Shown here piece by piece: positions 1 to 10,900 of a DNA stretch of 64,000 nucleotides (the first letter of the stretch is position 1; each line of letters starts with the position of its first letter). The DNA is from Oasisia sp. SBJ-2009 (Eukaryota; Annelida; Polychaeta; Sabellida; Siboglinidae). The notes beneath the pieces are model-generated. The model had not been told where the DNA came from. It ran no database searches and saw nothing but the letters and a program-made list of their open reading frames with translations. Position numbers and translations under genes: made by a program. The stretch lies in NCBI GenBank assembly GCA_964017155.1, contig OZ024866.1, positions 20,018,828 through 20,082,827 of the forward strand, written 5' to 3'.

Positions 1-350
1 ATTCACACCAGCCATAGTCACTTGTCTGTGGCTATTCACTCCAGCCATTGTCACTTATCTATTTCTGTTCGCTCCAGCCATGGCCACCCATCTATGACTG
101 TTCACTCCAACCATGTCCACCCATCAATGGCTATTCACTCCAGCTACGTCCACCCTTCTATGGCTATTCACTCCAGCTACGTCCACCCTTCTGTGGCTAT
201 TCACTCCAGCTACGTCCACCCTTGTATGGCTATTCACTCCAGCTTTGTCCACCCTTGTATGGCTATTCACTCCAGCCATGTCGTACCCCAGTCCTCCACA
301 AGTTTTCTTCAAATTGTTTTCCTATTTCAGCCTTGGTCTTCCCTTCTTCT
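1..350. repeat. 33-bp minisatellite
   Basis: About eight to nine copies of a 33-bp unit built on TGGCTATTCACTCCAGC followed by TACGTCCACCC. The unit length is a multiple of three, so frames stay open on both strands as 11-residue repeats. I regard those frames as by-products. The copies decay toward both ends. Confidence 0.85.
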
Positions 351-1047
351 TTAGCCTACCTCGTCTACTTACAGTCTTCTTGTTGGCCCTCTGTCAGCGT
401 CCATTACCTGTACATACCTCTTCTATTGCATTGCTCTTGTCGACACTCTGTCATCATCCATTACCTGTACATACCCTGCCCCTGTCATTATTTTTCGAAC
501 TACCTTCCTCTTTAGATCCATTTTCAATCCAATCTCTCCCAATTCCTTCATAATTATCATCATTCTGTCCTGTCGTTTTACTCTGTCTGCGGCGATCACG
601 TATTAACTTTCAGACTCGAAATATTGGATACATAAATTTCGGGGCAATCAGTATGTTTTGCCAGCTCCAAATAGGTTGCAGGTTATGAGGCGGTTTTTAC
701 AACAATGTCGCTCTTAATGAGCCGCATAACGACTGTCAAATTTGGACTTTTAGATTAATGTACGTAGTGAAGGACGTGATGATGATATACCCATATAAAT
801 CACAATTTTGTTAGGGATCCACCAGAAATGACAAGTATAAACACTTTGACATAGACCGCCCTCAGTGCTAGCGCAGGTGAAGCATGACGCTGTACTAAAA
901 CGACAACTGTAAACAAATCAGTCAAGAATGTCAGGTAACGTAAGCAAACTGCACGCCGGCTATGCAAACTCTAATAATACGTACAAGCCGTTGTAATCGA
1001 GGCAGGTATCTTACGGGAGATCAAACCGCAACATAAATGTCACTTAC

Positions 1048-1187
1048 CCTCCCTGGGGCTCGCGGGTTTCTCCCACTATTTCACCCTCTTTGTGTCCGTC
1101 TGGAATCCGACAGGTCGGTGACGATTGCGAATTAACGACAACCAAAATGGCGACACACGCCACGAGTAGCCACGACACTGTGGACAT
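1048..1187 (-). CDS. First coding exon of a secreted/membrane protein (paralogue 1), partial gene
   Basis: This is a 140-nt exon read on the minus strand. It starts at ATG 1187 and ends at a good donor (GG|GTAAGT), leaving a phase-2 split codon. The first 20 or so residues (MSTVSWLLVACVAILVVVNS) form a signal peptide. They are followed by a short segment with one Cys and the motif C-R-I-P-D-G-H-K-E-G-E-I-V ending in REPQGG. The exons at 29920-30059 and 45389-45528 have the same length, same phase and the same motif, which is the main evidence that this is a real exon. No further exon of this gene is visible between 1 and 1047, so the body of the gene lies off the left edge. Function is not known. 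The protein should enter the secretory pathway and, by analogy with its paralogues, be anchored at the cell surface. Confidence 0.8.
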
Positions 1188-1760
1188 GTTCACGTCTGGT
1201 CTCCAACGAACGTCGTATATATGTTGCGTTGACGGGGTTCTGGTTGAATTGACGTCGCCGTCTACTGCGACGACGTTATATACCCTCTGTCACCACACCT
1301 ACACACGCCGAGCAGTGTTGTTATTTCCAAGACGATTACTCATGCACGGGTCAATGAGTGACGTCACTGATTGCCGTGTCGAAATGACGGATATGCGGTA
1401 GGACGGGTCACGCTTGATTGAACCCGTTTGTGTGGCGGTGATTCCGTTAACTGGCGCGTGTTGCAAGCTGGACCTCTTTTGTGAGGAGGTCGCGGCTTCG
1501 CTTACTGACTCACCATGTAGGTATTTCATAAATATTACCAGACCAGTGTCTATTTATGTTCAGTGCTTAGAATGGGGTCTGAAGTTACGCAATTACTCTG
1601 ATCAGGTGACGACAGACAGAATCAGCACATCAGTGGGATCCGGGAAAGACGTCTGCATGAGTAGTTACTGTTGAACTCGATCACGGTCGCGTCGTGACTA
1701 CTGGTAGATATTCAAAGACGGTGTTTGGGTTTTCAGTAAGACATTAGGTTTGAACAGAAG

Positions 1761-2270
1761 TGTACGTGTGTGCGTGTGTGCGTGTGTGCGTGTGTGCGTG
1801 TGTGCGTGTGTGCGTGTGTGCGTGTGTGCGTGTGTGCGTGTGTGCGTGTGTGCGTGTGTGCGTGTGTGCGTGTGTGCGTGTGTGCGTGTGTGCGTGTGCG
1901 CGTGTGCGCGTGTGCGCGTGTGCGCGTGTGCGCGTGTGCGCGTGTGCGCGTGTGCGCGTGTGCGCGTGTGCGCGTGTGCGCGTGTGCGCGTGTGCGCGTG
2001 TGCGCGTGTGCGCGTGTGCGCGTGTGCGCGTGTGCGCGTGTGCGCGTGTGCGCGTGTGCGCGTGTGCGCGTGTGCGCGTGTGCGCGTGTGCGCGTGTGCG
2101 CGTGTGCGCGTGTGCGCGTGTGCGCGTGTGCGCGTGTGCGCGTGTGCGCGTGTGCGCGTGTGCGCGTGTGCGCGTGTGCGCGTGTGCGCGTGTGCGCGTG
2201 TGCGCGTGTGCGCGCGTGCGCGCGTGCGCGCGTGCGCGCGTGCGCGCGTACGCGTGTACGTGTGTACATG
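1761..2270. repeat. Long alternating GTGTGTGC / GTGTGCGC tract
   Basis: About 500 bp of alternating purine-pyrimidine sequence in an 8-bp register. It passes from CGTGTGTG units to CGTGTGCG units and ends in CGCGTGCG units. All apparent ORFs here (8-residue Val/Cys/Arg/Ala repeats) are artefacts of the repeat. The sequence type favours Z-DNA. Confidence 0.97.
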
Positions 2271-2735
2271 TGTACGAGACAGCGCTATCTCAAAATTGTT
2301 ATCAGTTACGCGGGCTATAGCCAGTGCATAATTATTGTCATGCCTCGGTGTTTGAAATTATGGAAAAGATTACCACTCGATATTAAAAACAGCTGTTACT
2401 CTTTACCTTACGTCGGAAGGGGGCGGTTGGGCTTCAGGGTTCCCCTCATTATTTTGATGGGAACCGGGAATAGAAATAGCCCCAATATATAGAAATGGGA
2501 TATGCATTTTGATTTTGTGGTATAACATTTGGTGGGGGCTGGGCATAGGATTAGCCACACAATCTTTAGGGAATGGGTTGCATATACTTTAAGATGATTT
2601 GTGGTGAGCCCGGGGGAATAGTCCGAACGTGGGTCGATGTGAAATCACACGCACTGTTTATATATGGTGGCCTGAGTAGGGGCGAAATTTACGTTTGCAC
2701 TCCTCCGATAAGACCAAACAGTTACGCCTTAGTGG

Positions 2736-3216
2736 GTGATGAAGGCGGGTGGAGATGGAGTTGTGAAGAATGGTACAGTTCAACGTTCGCGATGTTTCTC
2801 AGGGACGATGCAACAAGATCAGTTCCTTCAACACGGCCAGTTCGGTGATCGAGCGTTCTGCATCGCTGCTCCTCACTTATGGAAAGATCTACCACGCAAC
2901 ATGCGAACATGTGATTCACTATACCAGTGCAAAAGACTCCTCAAAACATATTTGTTCAAAAGAGCTTTTTAGTCATGAACATTGACGGACGTTTTAAGTT
3001 TTTAGGATTTACTTATTTATTATTTTTCTGAGCTGCTCTTAGTACTTTTACATTCATAATATGTATTATTATTAATGTTATAAGTATTATTTTGTAGTTG
3101 TTATCAATATGTGTATTTTATGATAATTTATTTTGATATTTTTGTAACAGCGCCTTCGAACAAGGTATCTTGGATTTACGGTGCTATAGAAATGCTTTTA
3201 TTATATTATATTATAA
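2736..3216 (+). mobile_element. CR1/L2-type LINE, 3' end fragment
   Basis: The plus-strand frame ending at a stop at 2972 contains GDRAFCIAAPHLWKDLPRNM and then a Lys-rich tail (LLKTYLFKR). This is the typical extreme C-terminus of CR1/L2/Jockey-clade reverse transcriptase ORFs. An AT-rich 3' UTR follows and ends near 3216 with a GCGC...GGTGCTATAGAAATGCTTTTATT-like terminus and short TTATA repeats, as in this LINE group. Only the last 50 or so residues are present, so the copy is 5'-truncated and dead. A weak similarity upstream at about 2340-2400 (LKLWKRLPLDIKN) may be a second decayed tail. Confidence 0.75.
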
Positions 3217-3219
3217 TAA

Positions 3220-4299
3220 CACGTTAAAATATGTCTACGATGTCTTCCAAAACGAACGTGTTGTCTATATCCCGCATCGTATCGCTGTTACAACACCATT
3301 CTTGCAAAAAGAAAAATGTAAGTCGATTATCTAATTATATAAAATCCATGCTCATGTGTGTTTATGACCTCATAATTGGGCGCAGTTCACACCTGCATAT
3401 GTTGGTCTCGTATCCGGGTTTCCGGGTGTCAATCTACTGCTTCAAAGCAACTTCCCTGTTCACGATGACTTGGCTTTTTTCACGGTACTAAATGACTCAC
3501 ACGGCGTGACAGATATAGCACTCTATGTACATTACCTATACGTGACAGTCGCAACGCTGGTGGATTGATACAATTGACCTATCCGTCATGTGACTAAATT
3601 GGCTATGAACTTCCGCCAAACGGCAACAAAATGATTGCCACAGCTGGTACCTTTTGTCGTATATTTGATTGAAATTCTTTTTTCAAAGTAAACATTTGAC
3701 GGAGGCCTCTGGTATAATTGTGATTGTGACGTAGACAAACCGCGACACATCAATGTATGTGTAGGTATGGCAGTGTCATTGTTGTTTAAGGATCTTTTAA
3801 AACTATTAAGCGCTTTTCCAGCTGCTACATGTTATACAATTATGTCGTTTTCAGCTTATACCCGGTAAAATATCAACTTATTTCAGCCGTCATGTTTTTG
3901 TAGGATATTCTAAGTTGAATTTGAGATGCCGAGAGCCCGGACACTTTCAAAATAATGTAATTACCGTATAATCTTATATTGCGAAACACATACTACAAAA
4001 ACACCATTTCACATCCCTCTCATTCCTTATAAATTAAAAAAGAGCCCTTTAATTGGTTGTGAACCAGAGTAACGCAACACAGCATCAAACAGGGAAAAAA
4101 CGTTGTTGCGTGTTTATAATAAATTATTATATTCATATACTCCTAATAAAAAACCGTCAGAATATGCTATGTATAAATTAAGTCATATATGTATTTACAC
4201 ATTAAATTATATTATTTAACATGATTACTAGATATATGAAATTAGAAACAAAGCACTAATACTAGGAATACTGCAGTGATAGTAAAAGCATAAATATAT
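3220..4299. other. No gene recognised
   Basis: This is AT-rich sequence between two LINE remnants. I see no coding exon with usable splice sites and no RNA gene. Confidence 0.5.
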
Positions 4300-4400
<101 letters not shown>

Positions 4401-4440
4401 TATGTATATAATAATAATACGTTAAGCTAATATATAATGT

Positions 4441-4905
4441 TCACTGTGTAAAACTAGTTATGTAGAAATGAAAAAATGTCTTTAATTGTCTCTTAAATTC
4501 TGCATGATTGCCGTTGTCGCGCATATTCCTAGGGAGTTTGTTCCACAATCTGGGTCCTGCACAGGCAAAAGCACGGCGTCCGAAACGTTCTATGTTCACT
4601 TTTGGCACATCAAGGAGTAACCCGCCTGTAGAGAGCAGCGAACGGCGAGGTGCGTGCTGGAGTAACAGTGCCGCGAGATACTCTGGCGTGCCGTCGTATA
4701 AAGCCCTGTGTACCAGTAGCTTGTATTCGATACGCTTTCTGACAGGAAGCCAGTGTAATTACCGCAGTATTGTCGTCATGGACTGCCGGTCGCCCCGCCA
4801 GATTTGCATGACAATTCGAGCAGCAGACCGCTGAACCATTTCCAGACGGTGCAGGTGACGATCGCTTATGCCGAATAGTATCGCATTGCCATAGTCGAGT
4901 GATTA
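4441..4905 (-). mobile_element. CR1/L2-type LINE reverse transcriptase, C-terminal fragment with an in-frame stop
   Basis: On the minus strand the translation runs LDYGNAILFG, then a VQRSAARIV motif, then LHWLPVRKRIEYKLLV, RALYDG-PEYLAALL, a FGRRAFACAGPRLWNKLPRN block and a Lys/Phe-rich tail to a TGA at 4441-4443. That order is the conserved C-terminal region of CR1/L2-clade reverse transcriptases. A TAA codon sits directly before LHWLPV, where this family normally has Glu, so the copy is inactive. Upstream parts of the element are missing. Confidence 0.85.
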
Positions 4906-4919
4906 CAAGTGAGTGAAAA

Positions 4920-6210
4920 TGGTGGAAATAGTATCAGCACATGTATACAAATCCTTTATTATAACAAATAACTTCTAAACCTTATTGGGTTCCCAGGGAA
5001 AATGATAGGGTTTGACTATGCATACGTGCCACATATTTGGGATGGCAATCCGTATTTTTTACCAAACATTTTGTAAGAATCAGTATCAATCCGTATTATT
5101 AATCAGATCTTCCAGTTAACTGGCGTAAGTAATTTAGGCCTTTTCAAAACGTTTTTTTCTTCAATTATTGGGGCCAGTTTACGGCAAGATTACCGAAGTT
5201 TTACTTCACTTCAGCACGTTTAAACTGCGTATCGCAATTCGTTGCACTCGGCGTCGAGGTCCATTTCCTGTACTGCTATTTATAATCGTCACGCGCCTGC
5301 CACGGGGTCCACGCGCCAAGATCCCACCCGTTGAGCCACCTGCCGCAGTTTTCAGGACTAAAATTTACCAGTACGCCACCTATTATGCGCTACAATAAAT
5401 TAATCGGTGGTTTATTCCGTTCGATTCGAATCGATTTACTTAGTCACTAACAGTAAACAATTATTCCATGATACAGTATAGGTTTGTGACGCATACAAGG
5501 CATAATGTGGTTAAACATCTGTTCTCCATAAATTTAGTTAAAATCCGTATCAAAACGGAGTACGGCCGTATCACTTGAACACCGCCAAAATCCGTATCGG
5601 ATACGGGTAATCCGTATCACGTGGCATGTCTGCTATGACTCGTTAGAGTAAAATGACACGGAACATGCACATGTGTGCAAAGGTCCGTTTCGTTGGCATG
5701 CATACTTAACTAGAAAAAGTTACTATAACTTCCATAAGGAAAACACGTTTCTGCTCTCTTGCTAACATCGGCTGAGGGTCTAAATTCACCGTCCATCCAC
5801 CGTTTTTATATGTAATTTGTCATTCGAATGCGACCACGTTGGTTAGTTGGCTAGTTGCCATTCAGACGCGTCGCACACAAACACTGCATTTATCACAGGT
5901 TGAACTGTCGCGATATGTCTCATTTAGCTGTGTGATGTCTACGGGCGTCGATGTATTCTGCCACCTCAACACATAGAAGCAACTGTGAATACGTCAGTGG
6001 TAAATCACGCAAGATTTGTAAAGATGTTTCGTAAACACTGTGCAGTATCGTCAAGACGGTATTGACCCCTAACGGCCAAGCCGGTAAAGTAGTCGACTCT
6101 TGTCATACGCGTATAACACTACAAGCGTCCTACTAAATGGCCTAACAAGACCGTTGCTCTAAGGCGAACAGTGGTAGTTCTGCAACACCGAAACATCTGA
6201 CGACGCGACA
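4920..6210. other. Intergenic, no gene recognised
   Basis: I find no convincing coding sequence here. The region immediately precedes the first exon of the M28 gene and should hold its promoter, but I cannot point to a defined core element. Confidence 0.4.
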
Positions 6211-6213
6211 AGT

Positions 6214-6268
6214 ATGAGAGTCAACCGGCTCTTGTCTGCTCTCGGCCTTGTTCTTGCTGTCAACGCAT
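6214..6268 (+). CDS. M28 gene exon 1 (signal peptide)
   Basis: The exon codes for [18 protein letters not shown] plus the first base of a split codon, followed by the strong donor GTAAGT. The phase-1 end fits the acceptor at 8206/8207 and forms a Tyr codon. An earlier acceptor at 8180 would put the join out of frame. Confidence 0.8.
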
Positions 6269-7954
6269 GTAAGTCAGATTAATTTGTTGCGAATAATGGA
6301 TAAGGTAGTCAAGGGGAGCGGGGTAACCGTATATGTCACCTGGCTTTGTGTCGCGAAAGAGAGACGGAGACGGCATTACTTGTACCGTTACTAGCGCGGT
6401 GGCGCGGTGGCGCGGTGGCGCGGTGGCGCGGTGGCGCGGTGGCGCGGTGGCGCGGTGGCGCGGTGGCGCGGTGGCGCGGTGGCGCGGTGGCGCGGTGGCG
6501 CGGTGGCGCGGTGGCGCAGTGGCGCAGTGGCGCAGTGGCGCAGTGGCGCAGTGGCGCAGTGGCTAGAGCTTCGCACTTTGAATATTTAAATCATGCCCTG
6601 CCGTGTCGAACCACGACCAAGCTAATTCACATTAAACCACTCCTGTTCAATCGGCTGTAGAAGGTTGGTGACATATGTGTTCGAATAATCTTCGCGCCCC
6701 AGTTACAGCGTGGTTAAATGCTTTCCAGTGAAGTTGAGATGGTTTTTGATTGAATAGGTATGTCAGGTAAAACGAAAAGCGCTTTGATCAATCCTAAGAT
6801 TGATATAAGAACTTATCTTATCTGTTAGTCGTAAGTCATTGTCGTTGTTTTGTTGTGGAATCGCCGTGATTCATACTGCAATGATGCAACGGTATTTCTG
6901 ATGGAAAATCTCATAATTAAGGCCACACAGTGATACACAAGTTCGTTTGGTGACCGGACAAAATTACACAGCTGAAAAAATGATAGACTATTCCCATCGT
7001 TTTAGTGCAATAATCACGAAATGCCGAATTTATATAGCGCCCGAATCCAAATAAATAACACCAAATGCTCTCCGGCATTTTATATTAAGCTGCCTCAATT
7101 AAATACAAAAGTACGTCCCTTTTTTAAAATAATAACTGGCTTAAATCTAATAAATAAATTAACACAGCAATCCCACACCAGTAAACATTATAAATAGATC
7201 TTTCTACGGTATGGTCTCGAGTCGTCTGATACACCGCTCAGCGAAAGTTACAGACCGAAGCACAAGTACGACAAAATGTGACTTGTTTTGTTATGTTAGG
7301 AGCATGTTGATATCACACGTATATGCCAGTCCCTCTCCATTGACACTTAACACGTACACGTGTTAACTTTAATGATGAACTGGTATTTCACTGGCAGTCT
7401 TTGTATTGTTCACATAACACGGGCGTTATGTATTATATATACAGTGTTATGTTATAGCATTGCATGTGGAGTGACACCCACATATTTGGAGTGACCCCAA
7501 ACTTTGACCTTTACAGGCTGGCAGCCGTGCACCTGGCTCGGGTGTGGCAAGGAGTTAATTAGTTGAGAGTTGGAATAAAGGTTGTATCCTAATAGGCTGT
7601 CTCTGGACTAGTGCTAAGGTATGCACACACAATATTATTACATATTATAGCGTAGTTCTGTGGGCTGCAGTCGTTCAGTTAGTACCACAGGCAAACCTAG
7701 CAGCAGCGTGTTTCTATAATCCATGAGAGATGTTACCATAGCCATGCACAGGAACGAATTTTGGGGGATGGTGGGGGACGGACAGGAGGGATGCTGTTGT
7801 TAAAAATGTTTGTATTTTATTCACAGTCATCTTGCCGTGACTTCTCATTCACCGAGGCAGCGACCTTGTTCCCTTGTTCATGCGTCTACGTTCTAAGCGC
7901 CAGTGTTTCGAAACGTTTGCGCGTGCGAGCGAGCGAGCGAGCGAGCGCGCGTAC

Positions 7955-7986
<32 letters not shown>

Positions 7987-10900
7987 GTGTGCGTGTGCGT
8001 GCGTGTGTGTGCGTGTGCGTGCGTGTGTGCGTGTGTGCGTGTGTGCGTGTGCGTGTGCGAGTGCGAGTGCGAGTGCGTGTGTGACACAACGTATCGTATC
8101 TTGCAAACCAACTTTAAATTTCTTTCTGGTCTAATGACACATTAATCACTGCTGTCATGTCGTGAAGATAACGCCTGTAGCTTGGGTGTTTTTGACGTGG
8201 TAACAGATGCGGCGAGAGAAGACTGTGGCGACCCGCCTCCCGTCAACAAGGACACATTGGTCACGTGTCTACGTGACGTGTTTCACGTGACCCGCGGCCC
8301 AAATGATGTCGTCAACAAGGACGCCATCAGACGATTTATAGTAGAGCATTTCGGCAACATTTCGGCAACCGTTGATAAGGGCGCAGTGGAGGAACAGCGA
8401 TTCCCAGCACCCGGCCAGGTATCGGTCATATCGCCACAGATAACTCAATTTGTTGACATAAAATCAATTTTATCGATGAGAGCGTGTGCAGAAACTGTGT
8501 GAGTGTGCGTGCGTGCGTGTGTGCGCGTGTGCGCGTGTGCGCGTGTGCGCGTGTGCGTGTGCGTGTGCGTGTGCGTGTGCGTGTGCGTGTGCGTGTGCGT
8601 GTGCGTGTGCGTGTGCGTGTGCGTGTGCGTGTGCGTGTGCGTGTGCGTGTGCGTGTGCGTGTGCGTGTGCGTGTGCGTGTGCGTGTATACTAGAACATAA
8701 AATGTCACAGTGTTTTCTTCCTTACTCATCATATATCTACTGTCCTGTGGACAGACATCCACTGAAGGAGTAAACATCATCTACGTGCTGCCGGGCTCCC
8801 AGTGGGGCTCACAGCGGGACAACGTGTTGGTGGTCGCCGCCAACTACGACACGACCAACTCCATCACGCCAGGTGGGCAGTCGACGGGCAAAGCGGAGCG
8901 TTAGAGAGAGAAGAGGGAAGGACGGAGAGGGAGAGGGAGGGGACGGAGGGGGGGGGGCGGAGGGATAAGGAGATGGACAGAGAGGAAGAGGTAGAGAGAG
9001 GGTTACCTGGGAGAGAGAGAGGCAAGGAGAGAGAAGAAATGATACGGAGAGAGAGAGAGAGGGAGATAGAGGGAGGGAGAGGTATAGACAGAGAGGGAGA
9101 GAAGGAGACAGAGAGAGATGAAGTACGTCCCACAGTCATACAACAGATACACAGTCATACCAGAGATACACAGTCATACCACAGATACACAGTCATACAA
9201 CAGATGCCCAGTCATACAACATATACACAGTCATACAACACATACACAGTCATACATCATATACACATTCATACAACACATACAGAGTCATACAGTATAT
9301 ACACAGCCATACAAGTGATACACAGCCATGCTAACAAATACACAGTCATACAACATATACCATTCATACAACAGATACACAGTCATACAACATATTCACA
9401 TTCATACAACAGATACACAACCATAAAACAGATACACAGCCATACAACAGACACAGTCATACAACATATACACAGTCATACAACATATACAGTCATACAA
9501 CAGACACAGTCATACAACAGATACACAGTCATACAACAGATACACAGTCATACAACAGATACAGTCATACAACAGACACACAGTCATACACTGTTGTGGC
9601 ACTGACACAGGCGTGGAGGACAACGGCTCTGGCATGGCGGCGCTGCTGGAGACGGCGAGGGTGATGTCTTCCAGGGCGGAACGTTGTACCCCGGACACGA
9701 CCGTCATATTCGTCGCCGTTGACGAGCTGCAAGGAGTAAGTTCTCACAGCGTTTGTCGACTTGTACTTCTGTCAATACTGCTCGCTTGTCACCACACATG
9801 TCTATAACATCGATTGTATGTAATACGCTACCTGTGGGGGCAATCTGGCTACATAGCCTCCCAGATCACGAGATAAACTCATTTCTGTTATAAGTTCACT
9901 GAAATCCATGGATTATTGGCCTCTGATATATCAACTGAGTTTATAAAAACAATATGTCCAACATATATATCTACTTGTTTTCCTACAGTTTACTTCTACT
10001 TTTACTTACTTCTTACTTTAATTTCTCCTTCCACCAAACAATAGATCACAAACCAGTAAGAAGCCTCTGAAATTAAATAACCATTATCATGTTTTTTAAG
10101 AAGATTAGTTTTAGTGAGTGACATGCGAATTAAGAAAGAATAATGTGTATGGTAAATGCAACTGTGATGGCTAATTTTGGAATGTACTGTTTTGGCCTGC
10201 ATTACTTTGCTTTTGTCGGTCTACCGAAGGACGTACTGATTCGTCACGATATTCAGAACACAATGGAGGAGGTTCCTGTGATTTCTCCACTGTTCAATAA
10301 TTTAGATGTATTGTACGAAATAAACTTACTCTAGACCACAGTATTTGAAACGTACGACGTTTCGACCCATCATCTTTGACTCATAGCCACCAGCTGGTAT
10401 TATGTGACAGATGTTCCATAACAGTTTACTTATCGTACTGTTTCTGTACAGGAGATTGGTTTGACGTCTTTCGGCACCGAGTATCTGATGCAAAAGGTAC
10501 TACGGAAGTACGTCATTCCGCCAGACCACTTCCGGGGCGTCCTGATTCTCAAGGGGCTCATGAACTTTGACCCGACAGAAAAATCCCAGACAATTCCAAC
10601 GGCGGTGTATATGGTATGTGTAAGATAGAATGTGCATCCTACGCCATTATTTCATATAAAAATGTTACGCATACTAGAGTTACAACGAAATTCGATTTAT
10701 ATTCGTATTTTCTAACATGTTTTCCTGATTTGGTTAGATAAAAAAAATCTCACCCCTATACACGAATACCTTCAGAATATTTTCTTCAAGTCGTCCGACT
10801 TCGGATTGCAGCAATATCGTCTGTCCCGTCATATGACGTCATATCGGGAGGACATACAATGTCGCAAACAAGAAAAGGCACAGAGAATATATTTAAATTT

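Noticed and set aside
1733..2492. Long frames of Val/Cys/Arg/Ala or His/Thr/Arg repeats
   Set aside because: They are translations of the GTGTGC microsatellite in several frames at once, with no independent start or domain.
6549..6620. A functional tRNA gene
   Set aside because: The B box is poor and no acceptor or anticodon stem could be folded; better read as a SINE head.
8181..8206. Acceptor at 8180 for exon 2 of the M28 gene
   Set aside because: It would need a phase-2 exon before it, whereas exon 1 ends in phase 1. The acceptor at 8206 joins in frame and directly follows the signal peptide.
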